A stretch of 40,502 nt of DNA from Myxococcales bacterium (GCA_025355005.1 JANXLV010000069.1:1-40502), one strand, 5' to 3'. Positions 31,230 to 40,186 are shown, counted from the stretch's first letter. Numbers and translations: made by a program. Notes: generated by a model from the sequence alone, not told the origin.

Positions 31230-32959
31230 GCGCGGACCGCGAGCAACTCTTTTGCTGCTTTCTTGGCGGCGACGCCGACGGTGACACCGCCGATCATGCG
31301 CGCGATCTCACCGACGCGCTCGTCCGTGCGGAGCTTCCGCACCGAGACGTGCGTGCGATCTCCTTGCACCGTCTTGCCGACGACGAACTGTGCGTCCGCG
31401 AGCGCGGCGATCTGCGCGAGGTGCGTGATTGACAGCACCTGATGGTGCTTCGCGACGTCCGCCATCTTGTGGCCGATGACCTCCGCGACAGCGCCGCTGG
31501 TGCCGGTGTCGACCTCATCGAAGACGTAGAGGCCCGCAGGCCCGTTCTTCGCGAGGACGCGCTTGATCGCGAGCAGCGCACGAGACAGCTCACCACCGCT
31601 CGCAATGCGACGAAGCGGCCGCGGCTCCTCGCCCTTGTTCGGCGCGATCAGGAACTCCACGCGATCCATGCCCTTCGCCGAGAGATGCGCGCCGTCCACC
31701 ATCAGCCCCTTCGTGGAGGACGAAGGCGAGACGTCCACGAGAATACGCGCGCCGCCCATGCCGAGGTCCGCGAGCTCCCGACCGATGGCCTTTCCCAGCT
31801 TCTCCGCCACACGCCGACGCTTCGACGACAGCGACCGCGCGCGCTCCGACGAGGCACGCATGGCCTGCTCGAACGCGGCGACCAGGCTCTTCTCGTCCGC
31901 ATCCGACGCCTCGAACGCGCGCAGCTCCTCGCAGAGCGCCGCCTTCTTTGCGAGCACTGCCTCCGCGCCTGAAAGCTCGGTGGTCTGGTCGCTCGAGGTG
32001 AACGTCCCATGCTTCCGGAACAGCTTCTCCAGCTTGAAGAGCCGCTCCTCCACGTCTGCAAGCCGCGCGGGGTTCACCTCGACAGTGCCGGCGTAGTGCA
32101 GCAGCGTGCGCGACGTGTCCACGAGCTCCGCGCGCGCTGAGCCGATGGTCTCTGCCAGAGGCAGCAGCGAGGGATCCAGCTCCGCGGCGGATCGGAGCTC
32201 GCTCTCCACGCGCGCGAGCACGTCACAGACCGCGCCCTCCGTCTCGTAGAGGGCTGCGCCGGCGCCACCCACGACGTCTCCCAGACGCGCCGCATGACGG
32301 AGCCGCGCGCGCTCGGAGAGCAGCTCCGTGTCCTCTCCGGACGACGGGCTCACCTCGTCGATCTCGCGCAGCGCCCACGTGATCAGCTCCTCACGCTCTG
32401 CCCTCGTACGACCACGCTCGCGCAAGGACTCCAGTTGCCCTGCCAGCTCCGTGGTGCGAAGGACCTCCCGCGCGAGCAACGCGCACTCTTCGCCGAGCCC
32501 GCCGAACGCATCCAGATACTCGAGGTGGGTGCCCGCGTCGGTGAGGCTCACGCTCTCGTGCTGAGAAGCCACGTCGCAGAGCGTGCGCGCGAGCTCCGCG
32601 AGCTGCCCGGCCGTCGCCAGGCGACCATTGATGAACGCACGGCTTCGGCCCTGCGGCGTGACCACACGACGGAGCAAGAGCTCGCCTTGTTCTGCATCCG
32701 CTCCGAGCCCGAACGACGCGAGCACCGCGCGTGCGCGCTCGTTCTCCGCGATGTCGAAGAGCGCTTGCACCTCTGCCTCTTCCGCGCCCGCACGCACGAC
32801 CTCTCCGCTTGCACGCGCGCCGAGCACCAGACCGAGCGCGTCGACAACGAGCGACTTTCCCGCACCGGTTTCCCCGGTGAGGACGTTGAAGCCGGGCTCC
32901 AGAACGAGCACGAGCTCCTCGATCAGGACGAAGTTGCGGGCGGTGAACTGAACAAGCAT
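31226..32959 (-). CDS. recN: DNA repair ATPase RecN
   Basis: 577-aa SMC-like protein acting in double-strand-break repair. Walker A is G29-ETGAGKS36, the signature motif IASGGELSR and Walker B LYVFDEVDTG are near the C-terminus, and the middle is a coiled coil. The N-terminal FTARNFVLIEEL is typical. The ATG at 32959 is taken as start; there is no clear RBS, and an in-frame GTG/ATG upstream would extend into the regulatory region. A LexA-like box lies 20 bp upstream, in keeping with SOS control of recN in many bacteria. Confidence 0.93.
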   Translation of the reverse strand: MLVQFTARNFVLIEELVLVLEPGFNVLTGETGAGKSLVVDALGLVLGARASGEVVRAGAEEAEVQALFDIAENERARAVLASFGLGADAEQGELLLRRVVTPQGRSRAFINGRLATAGQLAELARTLCDVASQHESVSLTDAGTHLEYLDAFGGLGEECALLAREVLRTTELAGQLESLRERGRTRAEREELITWALREIDEVSPSSGEDTELLSERARLRHAARLGDVVGGAGAALYETEGAVCDVLARVESELRSAAELDPSLLPLAETIGSARAELVDTSRTLLHYAGTVEVNPARLADVEERLFKLEKLFRKHGTFTSSDQTTELSGAEAVLAKKAALCEELRAFEASDADEKSLVAAFEQAMRASSERARSLSSKRRRVAEKLGKAIGRELADLGMGGARILVDVSPSSSTKGLMVDGAHLSAKGMDRVEFLIAPNKGEEPRPLRRIASGGELSRALLAIKRVLAKNGPAGLYVFDEVDTGTSGAVAEVIGHKMADVAKHHQVLSITHLAQIAALADAQFVVGKTVQGDRTHVSVRKLRTDERVGEIARMIGGVTVGVAAKKAAKELLAVRA

Positions 32960-32978
32960 GCAGTATTCATAGCATGCG

Positions 32979-32994
32979 CTGAACGTCAGTCCAG
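32979..32994 (-). promoter_or_regulatory. Candidate LexA box upstream of recN
   Basis: On the minus strand CTGGACTGACGTTCAG agrees, by recall, with the reported Myxococcus xanthus LexA consensus (CTRHAMRYBYGTTCAG) at 12 of 16 positions, including the whole GTTCAG half-site and CTG at the other end. The four mismatches are in the centre. Its distance of 20 bp from the ATG suits repression. Binding is inference. Confidence 0.4.
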
Positions 32995-33007
32995 TTATTT
33001 GGGGACC

Positions 33008-33023
33008 GATCACCCGTGTGATC
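33008..33023. promoter_or_regulatory. Perfect dyad GATCAC-CCGT-GTGATC between recN and the Fic-like gene
   Basis: A 6+4+6 perfect inverted repeat at the edge of an A/T-rich stretch (33024-33070) that is unusual for this genome and probably carries divergent promoters. Looks like an operator for a dimeric HTH regulator. Confidence 0.4.
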
Positions 33024-33120
33024 TACACACAAATATATGTATGTATTTCGAGTAATTAGACGCTTTTTCTTGACGGAAGACCATCGATTTGAGTAACCAA
33101 CAGGACTCAAAGGCGCGCAC

Positions 33121-33960
33121 ATGGCCGCAAAACCCGCAGCGAAAGCCCCCGCGAAGAAGAAGCCCGCACCGCCGCCTGAGCCGCCCCCGAAGCAGCTCAC
33201 GATGGAGGAGCGCGCCGCAAAGCTCGAGGAGAGGCTTCTCAAGACCGATCCCGCGTTCCTCGCGGACTATCGGATGAACCTCGACATGTCGTGGATTTAT
33301 CACGACAGCGCGGTGGAAGGCGCCGTCTTCACGTTCCAGGAGCTGCGCTCAGCGCTCGATCCGAACGCGCCACCACCTGCGGACTCGAGCCTCCAGCCGA
33401 TCATCGAAGACATCCGCCGCCGTCGCGAGGCGCTCGACTACGTCCGCGATTATGCGCTGAAGAAGCGCCAGCCGATCACGGTTGATCTGATCAAGAAGCT
33501 CTATCTCATCCTCCATCCAGAAGAGGGTGACATCAAGACGGTCAGGTATCGCAAGGACATCCCGCAGCATCGCTTGTACTTCCACGAGTACGCGGCCCCC
33601 GACAAGATCACGCACAAGGTTCGTCAGGTCGTCGACTGGGTCAATGATCCCGAGACACGCAAGACGCGCAGCGCCGTCCGGCTTGCTGGGCGCGCGCACT
33701 ACGATCTGCTTCGCATCTTCCCGTTCCAGGCGGACAGCGGCACCGTCGCGCGTCTGTTCCTGAACCTGCTGCTCCTTCGAAGCGGCCTGCCCCCTGCGAT
33801 CGTCCACTCCACGGAGCGTCAGCGCTACTACGAGGCGCTCAAGGGCTCGAGCGCGGCGATGACGCAGATCGTGACCGAGGCGATCGAGAACAACCTCGCC
33901 TCCGTCGACAAGCTTCTTGGCGGCTACGAGAACCGAGTCCAGTTCGTCATCCCGAGGTAG
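33121..33960 (+). CDS. Fic-fold protein with degenerate active site
   Basis: 279 aa. After an Ala/Pro/Lys-rich head (1-25), the sequence reads as a Fic protein: S63-A-V-E-G67 followed by AVFTFQEL matches the inhibitory helix motif (S/T)xxxE(G/N), and [20 protein letters not shown] aligns with the HYxFxxIHPFxDGNGRxxR core. However, the catalytic His is F200, and the GNGR loop reads DSGT, keeping only PF at 201-202, one Gly and R211. AMP/UMP transfer by the usual mechanism seems impossible. AAAGG seven bases before ATG supports the start. Sits just upstream of hisF. Confidence 0.8.
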   Translation: MAAKPAAKAPAKKKPAPPPEPPPKQLTMEERAAKLEERLLKTDPAFLADYRMNLDMSWIYHDSAVEGAVFTFQELRSALDPNAPPPADSSLQPIIEDIRRRREALDYVRDYALKKRQPITVDLIKKLYLILHPEEGDIKTVRYRKDIPQHRLYFHEYAAPDKITHKVRQVVDWVNDPETRKTRSAVRLAGRAHYDLLRIFPFQADSGTVARLFLNLLLLRSGLPPAIVHSTERQRYYEALKGSSAAMTQIVTEAIENNLASVDKLLGGYENRVQFVIPR

Positions 33961-33973
33961 GACCAGTACGCCG

Positions 33974-34774
33974 ATGAGCGCCTCGTCCCTCTCGCGTCGG
34001 GTCATCCCGTGCCTCGACGTTCGCGACGGGCGGGTCGTCAAGGGCGTCCGCTTCGAAGGACTTCGGGACCAGGGCGATCCGGCGGAAACGGCAGCGCGCT
34101 ACGACGCGGAGGGCGCGGACGAGATCGTCTTCCTCGACATCACGGCGAGCCACGAGGGGCGGCCGGCCATGCTGGACGTGGTGGCCCGCACCGCCGACAC
34201 GACGTTCACCCCGCTCACCGTGGGCGGCGGCGTTCGTAGCCTCACGGACATCGAGCGGCTCCTCGCGGCGGGCGCCGACAAGGTGGCGATCAACTCCGCG
34301 GCCTTGTCCGATCCGGAGCTCGTACGCCGGGCCTCTGACCGCTGGGGTGCGCAGGCGCTGGTCGTGGCGATCGACGCCCGAGCGCGCGTCTCGGGTCCAG
34401 GTTCTGCACGAGATTGGGATGTTTTTTCCCATGGTGGTAGGAAAGAGGCGGGCCGAGAAGCCGTCGAGTGGGCGGTTTGCTGTGCGGGGCTGGGAGCCGG
34501 CGAGATTTTGCTCACGAGCATGGACCGAGACGGAACGAAGGCTGGCTACGATCTGGCGCTCTTGCGGGCGGTCTCGGATGCCGTGGACATTCCCGTCATC
34601 GCGAGCGGTGGCGTCGGTGAGCTCTCGCATCTCCACGACGGTCTCGTCATAGGTGGTGCGAGCGCAGTGCTGGCTGCATCCATCTTCCACGAGCGCACAT
34701 ACACGATCGGCGAAGCCAAGAAGTACCTCGCATCACGTGGGGTGCCCGTGCGCCAGCTGGAGGACGCCGCATGA
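33974..34774 (+). CDS. hisF: Imidazole glycerol phosphate synthase, cyclase subunit
   Basis: 266-aa TIM barrel that, with HisH ammonia, converts PRFAR to IGP and AICAR. The catalytic acid D15 is in [14 protein letters not shown] and the second in [10 protein letters not shown]; phosphate loops GGGVRS and ASGGVG are present. The stop overlaps the next gene (ATGA at 34771). It is separated from hisH-hisA by 27 kb, so subunit balance cannot come from one operon. Confidence 0.95.
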   Translation: MSASSLSRRVIPCLDVRDGRVVKGVRFEGLRDQGDPAETAARYDAEGADEIVFLDITASHEGRPAMLDVVARTADTTFTPLTVGGGVRSLTDIERLLAAGADKVAINSAALSDPELVRRASDRWGAQALVVAIDARARVSGPGSARDWDVFSHGGRKEAGREAVEWAVCCAGLGAGEILLTSMDRDGTKAGYDLALLRAVSDAVDIPVIASGGVGELSHLHDGLVIGGASAVLAASIFHERTYTIGEAKKYLASRGVPVRQLEDAA

Positions 34775-37023
34775 GCGACATCCTCGCATCGTCCATCACG
34801 CTCGACGACATCCTCGCGGTCGCGCACCAGAAGCGCGTGCCCATTGCGCCGGAGCTCGCTGGTTACCTGACGCTGGAGCTCGCCGATGCGGTGAACGCAG
34901 GCAGCGCCACCGCGATCGATCCGAAGACCGTGTACGTGAGCGAGGAGGGCTCCGTCGCGATCGTGAAGCCGAAGGGCCCCGGCGACGGCGTTGACGTGGA
35001 GACGCAGCTGCGCAATGTCCTCTCCGACCTGCTCAGCGTGACCGGCGCGCAGACGTCCGCGCTCACGCACGTCGCCAGGAAGAAGAGCGGCGGCGGAGTT
35101 CGCGCGCTCGCCGCGGAGCTCGAGGCAGCGCTTATTCCCGTGAATCGCGCTGCGGGTCGCCGGGCGCTCGCACGCATGGCGCGTGAGGCGCGTCGCATCG
35201 CGCTGGGCCTGGGTCGCGCGAGCGCGATGCCCCCGCTGGAGTCGCGTCCCGAGATCCGCAAGCGTGAGTCCGGCGGAGAGCACGAGCAGCGCTTCAACGA
35301 GGCGCCCACCATTCAGCGGCCGCGGACGCCGTTCCCGAACGAAGAGCCACAGACCCTGAGGCGCTCCGGTGCCGGTGCGTCTTCGGAGGCGCCGCCGACC
35401 AAGCTTCCCACGCCGCCGGTGAACCGCGGTTTCGCGCCGCCGCCTCCTCCGAACCGCCCGCCGCCGCAGAAGCGCGGCCCTGCCCTGCCCGAGTCGCCTG
35501 CGCTGCTCGGTCCGAAGGACGCGCTGTTCAAGGACGACGACGTCGACAACCTCCTCTCCACGTTCGGCGTGAGCGGCGACGCAAGCGACGACGACAAGGC
35601 GATGTCCAAGGAGCTGAAGGCGCTCATCGGCCTCGGCCCCACGCCCCCGCCACCAGGCACGGAGGCAAACTACGACGACGAGCCCGAGCCCACGCCGGGC
35701 GACAGCGAGCAGCTCCGGACGAACAAGCTCGAACGCGTCGTGCGCGCAAAGGCGGCCACCCAGGACGATCCCACGAGCGAAGCACCGCCGGTCGCCAGCG
35801 CGACTGGCACGCTCGCTGGGATGGGCGGCCCCATCTCGGTGACGGACGATCTGCTCGATGACCTTGCTGCGAACCCGAACGCCTCAGACGCGGGCGACGC
35901 GGGGGACGGGGGGGATCACGGAGATGGCATCGAGGATCTCCTCTCCCTCTCCGACGAGAATGCGGCGATGCCACAGCCGCGCGAGTCACTGACGTCGGCC
36001 ATCGACACCAGCGAGCCGATCCGCCCGATCGCCGTCGCGACGCTCAAGAGATCCGACATCCGGCAGGACAACCCGCCTCCGCGCGCGAAAGAGCCGCCGG
36101 TCCTGCCGCCCCAGCCTCCTGCTCCGCCGATCGTGCCGCCGAACGCTGGGCCGCCTCCCCCAGCCAGGGACCGAGAGGCCAAGGACCGAGAGGCCAAGGA
36201 CCGAGAGGCCAAGGACCGAGTGGCCAAGGACCGAGACGCCAAGGAAGCCGCTCGCGCGAAGTCCACCGTGAAGGTACCGCTCTCGACCGCGGTGCCGTCG
36301 GGCCGTCAGCCGAAGTCCTCCAAGGGCACGATGATCTTCCTGGTGTTGCTGCTCCTCATCCTGGGCGGCGGCGCCGTGGGCATGTGGAAGCTCGCGCCGG
36401 GCTTCTTCACCGGCCGCACGCCAGAGAACGTGCAGCGCGAGAAGGAGCAGTACGAGGCCAAGAAGGCCGCGCTCGAGAAGGCCGCCGAGGAGGGGCGCTG
36501 CAAGGCAGCTCTCGTCATCACGGATGCGCCCGCGGGCTCCGAGATCCTCCTTCGCAAGGGACAGGCGCCGGTCGACGTGGAGCGCATGCCCATCAAGACA
36601 CGCCTCGAGTTCGTGGCCACTGCGGAGGGCTTCGCGCCCAAGCGCGCTGTCGTGCTGCCAACCGCTCCGTGGGACCAGAAGAAGCCGCCGCGGTTCGACC
36701 TGGCGGTGCAGCTGGAGGCGAGCAAGGTGAAGGCGCCCGCGCTGGATCCGTGGCCTTCGGGAGAGCCCGGAACGGATGTGGGCGGCGAGGGCGAGCCGGG
36801 CACCGTGCACGTTGTGTCGGCGCCGCCGGGGGCCGAGATCTGGCTGCTCGCGGGCCTGGGCCCCGAGGCTCGAATCGATCGGCTCAAGTGCGACGAAGGC
36901 GTGGAAGTCCTCGTGGCGGGCTCGCAGATCCGGAAGCGGCTCCGCGTGGCGCCGGGCGATGCGGCGAAGGCCCCCGTGGACAGCGCGGGGTTCCACGTGG
37001 TGAAGCTCGGCGTCAAGGATTGA
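34771..37023 (+). CDS. Proline-rich membrane protein with PEGA-like repeats
   Basis: 750 aa. The N-terminal 140 residues are a helical, folded region ([12 protein letters not shown] through [14 protein letters not shown]). Then come 360 disordered residues rich in Pro, Asp and Ser, with the acidic clusters [13 protein letters not shown] and [10 protein letters not shown]. The pentapeptide D-R-E-A-K is repeated five times before the membrane helix (about 519-540). The C-terminal part contains two PEGA-like beta units (about 573-640 and 680-745), probably extracytoplasmic. It overlaps hisF by ATGA. The N-terminal region resembles sequences in myxobacterial signalling proteins, but I do not recognise a named domain. 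Confidence 0.7.
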   Translation: MSDILASSITLDDILAVAHQKRVPIAPELAGYLTLELADAVNAGSATAIDPKTVYVSEEGSVAIVKPKGPGDGVDVETQLRNVLSDLLSVTGAQTSALTHVARKKSGGGVRALAAELEAALIPVNRAAGRRALARMAREARRIALGLGRASAMPPLESRPEIRKRESGGEHEQRFNEAPTIQRPRTPFPNEEPQTLRRSGAGASSEAPPTKLPTPPVNRGFAPPPPPNRPPPQKRGPALPESPALLGPKDALFKDDDVDNLLSTFGVSGDASDDDKAMSKELKALIGLGPTPPPPGTEANYDDEPEPTPGDSEQLRTNKLERVVRAKAATQDDPTSEAPPVASATGTLAGMGGPISVTDDLLDDLAANPNASDAGDAGDGGDHGDGIEDLLSLSDENAAMPQPRESLTSAIDTSEPIRPIAVATLKRSDIRQDNPPPRAKEPPVLPPQPPAPPIVPPNAGPPPPARDREAKDREAKDREAKDRVAKDRDAKEAARAKSTVKVPLSTAVPSGRQPKSSKGTMIFLVLLLLILGGGAVGMWKLAPGFFTGRTPENVQREKEQYEAKKAALEKAAEEGRCKAALVITDAPAGSEILLRKGQAPVDVERMPIKTRLEFVATAEGFAPKRAVVLPTAPWDQKKPPRFDLAVQLEASKVKAPALDPWPSGEPGTDVGGEGEPGTVHVVSAPPGAEIWLLAGLGPEARIDRLKCDEGVEVLVAGSQIRKRLRVAPGDAAKAPVDSAGFHVVKLGVKD
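36169..36243 (+). repeat. 15-bp in-frame tandem repeat, five copies
   Basis: GACCGAGAGGCCAAG at 36169, 36184 and 36199 is perfect; copies at 36214 and 36229 each differ by one base. It encodes D-R-E-A-K five times (E to V or D in the last two), a charged helix next to the membrane span. Copy number may vary between strains. Confidence 0.95.
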
Positions 37024-37087
37024 CGCGGGCGCGGACCTCGCCGATCATTGCAGGAGCCAGGCGCCAGTTTTCGCCCGAAGGGTCCCC

Positions 37088-37474
37088 ATGATGCACGAAG
37101 AAGAGTACGCCATCGTCAAGTCGCTCGTCCCTGTCGCCTGGGCGGACGGCGTCTTCGCGGAGCAGGAGAAAGAGATGCTCCACGCGTTGCTCGAGGCCTA
37201 TCGCGCGTCCGAGACGCAGAAGGCCGAGATCATGGAATACGCGAAGGAGAAGCGGACCATCGACGACATCAACCTGCAGGATCTCTCCGCGGCCGATCGT
37301 CGCGTCCTCCTCCAGCAGGCCGTGCTCCTCACCTACGCCGATGGCGAGCAAGCCACGGCCGAGGACGAGTTCCTCCAGGCGCTGACCAAGAAGCTCCGCA
37401 TCCCCGACGAGGAAGCAAAGCAGGTCGTCACCGAAGCCTCCGAGCGCGCCAAGAAGCTCATGAACCTTCTCTGA
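37088..37474 (+). CDS. TerB-like (tellurite resistance/DjlA N-domain type) protein
   Basis: 128-aa all-helical protein. Acidic metal-binding motifs of the TerB fold: PVAWADGVFAEQEKEML in the first half and LTYADGEQATAEDEFL in the second, the pseudo-symmetric pair typical for the family. No signal peptide. GAAGGG lies six bases before the ATG. No other ter genes are near, so a tellurite role is not implied. Confidence 0.85.
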   Translation: MMHEEEYAIVKSLVPVAWADGVFAEQEKEMLHALLEAYRASETQKAEIMEYAKEKRTIDDINLQDLSAADRRVLLQQAVLLTYADGEQATAEDEFLQALTKKLRIPDEEAKQVVTEASERAKKLMNLL

Positions 37475-37484
37475 GAGCGTTGTA

Positions 37485-37500
37485 GACATGCACGCATGTC
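37485..37500. terminator. Perfect dyad GACATGC-AC-GCATGTC between convergent genes
   Basis: A 7-bp perfect inverted repeat with a 2-nt centre, 10 bp after the TerB-like stop and 22 bp before the lipoprotein stop. No T-tract. It could terminate both transcripts or be a protein site. Confidence 0.4.
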
Positions 37501-37513
37501 GTTCACGGCGCGC

Positions 37514-37541
37514 TGAGCTCGGTCAGTCCGTGAGCTCGGTC
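37514..37541. repeat. 11-bp direct repeat with 17-bp period over the lipoprotein stop
   Basis: TGAGCTCGGTC occurs at 37514-37524 and 37531-37541; the lipoprotein stop (37523-37525) begins in the first copy. Confidence 0.8.
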
Positions 37542-38179
37542 GCGTCCACGACCTTGTGGAGCTTGGATTCGTCGCCGACGTTGCCCGGCTTGAACGCGTA
37601 CATGAACGAGTAGCCGTGCTTGTGATGGACGAACGCGCACGCGCGGCCCTGCATCTTCGTGCCGCCCTCGTCGAACTCCCAGCGCGTCTCGACGCCCTGC
37701 TGGTCCTTGTAGCAGTGACCCGGCGTGGTGCTGATGAGGCGGTAACCCGTGAGCGCCTTCGCGCGGGCGCCCTGCAGCACGCGCGCGTACTCGCCGGGGT
37801 CCTGCGAGATCGGGTCACCGTTGGTGGTGATCGTCACGAGCGACTTCACGTCGACGGACGCCGACCGCATGGGCTCCAGGAACGTGAGGTTGTCGCTGTC
37901 CCGGTTGGCGACGAGCTCCGACGGATAGTGGATGCGAACGAGCCCGCTCTTCGGGTTGTACGTCTGGCTGAGGCCGACCACGGCCTTGCCGGTGGTGTCG
38001 CTCGTGCCGCTGTTTCCGCTACCGCCATTGGAGCCTGTCGTGTCGGTCCCGTTCGAGTAGTCCGGCGCGTAGTCGATCGCGGTCTTCTTCTTCTTGCAGC
38101 CGAGCGCCACGATCATCATCGCGGCGCCGAAGGCACCCCACATCATCCATCGCGAGGGGGCATTTGAAGTCAATTTCAC
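37523..38179 (-). CDS. Lipoprotein of unknown function
   Basis: 218 aa. Signal with hydrophobic MMWGAFGAAMMIVA and lipobox ALGC, then four Lys and a Gly/Ser/Thr/Asn-rich linker (about 40-65). The mature domain (about 70-215) is alpha/beta with GLVRIHYPSELV, VTITTNGDPIS and FVHHKHGYSFMYAFKPG; the HHKHGY cluster may bind metal but nothing proves it. GTG at 38179 overlaps the receiver stop (GTGA), with GGAGAAGG just upstream. Last of three overlapping minus-strand genes. Confidence 0.7.
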   Translation of the reverse strand: MKLTSNAPSRWMMWGAFGAAMMIVALGCKKKKTAIDYAPDYSNGTDTTGSNGGSGNSGTSDTTGKAVVGLSQTYNPKSGLVRIHYPSELVANRDSDNLTFLEPMRSASVDVKSLVTITTNGDPISQDPGEYARVLQGARAKALTGYRLISTTPGHCYKDQQGVETRWEFDEGGTKMQGRACAFVHHKHGYSFMYAFKPGNVGDESKLHKVVDATELTD

Positions 38180-38571
38180 TGGACCTTCTCCGTTCCGCTC
38201 GAGCGCAGCTTGGCCTTGATGGCCTCGATCTCTTTGAGCAGAGAGATCGGGCTGAAGGGCTTGCGATAGTACGTGGTGGCCCCCGCCTCGAGCGCGGCCT
38301 GTCGCACTGCTTCGTCGCCGCTCGCGCCGAGCGCGATGATGGGGATGCTGTCGGTCTCGACCTCGGACCGCAGCTTGCGGCACACGTCCAGGGCGCCCAC
38401 CCCTCCGGGCAGATCGAGATCGAGCAGGACGATGTCCGGCGCATTGGCGAGGGCGTCCTCGACCGCGCGGGCGCCGCCGTTGGCGCACGCGACCTCGAAG
38501 CCTCGCGCTGCCACGAGCGCCTCGATCATGTGCGAGATCGAATCCGAGCCTTCGATGATCAGGATCCTCAT
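38176..38571 (-). CDS. Stand-alone response-regulator receiver domain
   Basis: 131-aa CheY-like protein with no output domain. The phospho-acceptor is D51 in VLLDLDLPGG, S84 is in the T/S position (LGASG) and K104 in YYRKPF is the conserved Lys. The acidic pocket is incomplete: the usual Asp pair at the end of strand 1 reads E7-G8, so Mg2+ binding may be altered. It overlaps genes on both sides (ATGA at 38571, GTGA at 38179). The histidine kinase at the right end of the window may or may not be its partner. Confidence 0.88.
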   Translation of the reverse strand: MRILIIEGSDSISHMIEALVAARGFEVACANGGARAVEDALANAPDIVLLDLDLPGGVGALDVCRKLRSEVETDSIPIIALGASGDEAVRQAALEAGATTYYRKPFSPISLLKEIEAIKAKLRSSGTEKVQ

Positions 38572-38909
38572 TTCGCCTTCGGCATATCTGGCGAACCTGC
38601 ATCGCTCATGGCCTTCGCGTTCGGGGGAGGCGGAGAGTCGACCTTCTCGTACTCGCGCGGCGGTGGGCCATAGCAAGCCATGAGCGTGACTGCGAAGCCC
38701 GCGCCAGCGACCGCGACTGCTGCGGCGCCGGCTACCTTGCCGGCCGTCTTCCCGAGCGCGCTGCGCACGCCCGTGTCGCCCATCTCGCCCGTGTGGCCCG
38801 TGTGGGACGCGAGCGCCGATCCGCAGTGAGGGCATGAAGGCAGTGCGCGGTCCCGCGGGATGAGACCCCGACAGGAAGCGCAAGAATCGAGCGGCGCCGT
38901 GAAACGCAT
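38568..38909 (-). CDS. Zinc-ribbon membrane protein
   Basis: 113 aa. N-terminal zinc ribbon C10-x2-C13 ... C26-x2-C29, a Thr/Gly/His linker, a Gly/Ala membrane segment (about 58-81) ending MACYG, and a Pro/Asp-rich, presumably exterior tail. Function unknown; the ribbon would face the cytoplasm. The ATG at 38909 is only 20 bp from the start of the divergent radical SAM gene. Coupled to the receiver by ATGA. Confidence 0.7.
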   Translation of the reverse strand: MRFTAPLDSCASCRGLIPRDRALPSCPHCGSALASHTGHTGEMGDTGVRSALGKTAGKVAGAAAVAVAGAGFAVTLMACYGPPPREYEKVDSPPPPNAKAMSDAGSPDMPKAK

Positions 38910-38915
38910 GGTGCG

Positions 38916-38921
38916 ATGATA
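38916..38921 (-). promoter_or_regulatory. -10-like TATCAT that would give a leaderless message
   Basis: TATCAT (5 of 6 to TATAAT) on the minus strand is six bases from the ATG at 38909, so transcription would begin at the start codon. No -35 is clear. Confidence 0.35.
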
Positions 38922-38929
38922 CCCGAACT

Positions 38930-40186
38930 TTGGTGCTACGTCGCCTACCCGTAGCGGGGCCGGATTTTCGTCCGGCATACGTGGTCTGGGAGCTCACGCT
39001 CCGCTGCGATCAGCCCTGCACACACTGCGGGTCACGCGCCGGGAGCGCGCGCGGCTCCGGAGGGCAAGAGGACACGAACACGGAGCTGTCGCTCGACGAG
39101 GCCCGGACGGTCGTGAAGGACCTCGCGGCGCTGGGAGCCGAGGAGGTCGCGCTGATCGGCGGCGAGGCGTACCTCCATCCTGCGTTCCTGTCCGTGCTGT
39201 CCGCGCTTCGCGACGCAGGGCTGCGCACCACGATGGTCACGGGAGGCCGCTCGCTCGACAGGGAGCTGGCGCAGGCGATCGCCGCGAATGGCCTCCACAG
39301 CGTGTCCGTCAGCATCGACGGGCTGCCGGCGACGCACGATCTGATGCGGGCCTCGCGCGGGAGCTTCGAGGCAGCGATCTCGGCGCTCTCGTATCTGCGC
39401 GACGCCGGTGTGGCCATCACCGCGAACACCAACGTCAACCGCTTGAACCAGGGCGAGCTCGAAGCCCTCTACGAGCTCCTGCTCGCGCAGAAGATCGGCG
39501 CGTGGCAGGTGCAGCTCACGACGCCGCTCGGTCGTGCCGCGGATCGAGCCGACCTGGTGCTCCAGCCATACGAGCTCACGGACGTCGTGCCGCGGGTCGC
39601 TGCGCTCAAGCGCCGCGCGTTCGCGGATGGCATCCTGCTCATGCCCGGCAACAACCTGGGCTACTTCGGGCCGGAGGAGACGCTGCTCCGGTCGCGGACC
39701 CCGGATGGCACGGATCACTACCAGGGCTGCCTCGCGGGCTCCTTCCTCATGGGCATCGAGTCCGACGGTGGCGTGAAGGGATGCCCGTCCCTGCAGTCGG
39801 ATGCGTACGTGGGCGGCAACCTGCGCGAGACGCCGCTCGCGGACCTCTGGAAGGGCAACAGCAAGGTCGGCTTTTCGCGCACGCTCACCGTGGACGCTCT
39901 ATGGGGATTCTGTGCAGAATGCATGTTTCGCGAGACGTGTCTCGGCGGCTGCACGTTCACCGCGCACGCCGTCAGTGGGCGCCCTGGCAACAATCCGTAC
40001 TGCCACTACCGCGCACGCACGCTGGCCTCACGGGGCCGCCGCGAGCGCATCGTCCAGAAGACACGCGCCCCAGGCCTCCCGTTCGACAACGCCGTATGGG
40101 ACATCGTCGAAGAGCCGCTGGACACACCGAACGAGCCGCTCGCCCCGCCCCGAGAGCTCGTACAAATCAGACGAGCAAAGCTCTGA
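38930..40186 (+). CDS. Radical SAM/SPASM enzyme
   Basis: 418 aa. The [4Fe-4S]-SAM motif is C26-x3-C30-x2-C33 (RCDQPCTHC), followed by IGGEAYLHP (SAM-binding GGE) and VSVSIDGLPATHD. The C-terminal SPASM domain has the Cys series CLAG...GCPS, CAECMFRETCLGGC and YCHY for auxiliary clusters. Such enzymes modify ribosomal peptides or proteins, or act in cofactor synthesis; no precursor peptide is visible nearby. The start is uncertain: TTG at 38930 or GTG at 38933, with no RBS. The divergent zinc-ribbon/receiver/lipoprotein set is its only neighbour on the left. Confidence 0.88.
   Translation: MVLRRLPVAGPDFRPAYVVWELTLRCDQPCTHCGSRAGSARGSGGQEDTNTELSLDEARTVVKDLAALGAEEVALIGGEAYLHPAFLSVLSALRDAGLRTTMVTGGRSLDRELAQAIAANGLHSVSVSIDGLPATHDLMRASRGSFEAAISALSYLRDAGVAITANTNVNRLNQGELEALYELLLAQKIGAWQVQLTTPLGRAADRADLVLQPYELTDVVPRVAALKRRAFADGILLMPGNNLGYFGPEETLLRSRTPDGTDHYQGCLAGSFLMGIESDGGVKGCPSLQSDAYVGGNLRETPLADLWKGNSKVGFSRTLTVDALWGFCAECMFRETCLGGCTFTAHAVSGRPGNNPYCHYRARTLASRGRRERIVQKTRAPGLPFDNAVWDIVEEPLDTPNEPLAPPRELVQIRRAKL

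Noticed and set aside
36169..36243. Pentapeptide repeat considered as an assembly error
   Set aside because: The last two copies carry distinct single-base changes and the frame is kept, so true tandem duplication is simpler.
37088..37474. Tellurite resistance locus
   Set aside because: Only a TerB-like domain is present; no other ter genes accompany it.
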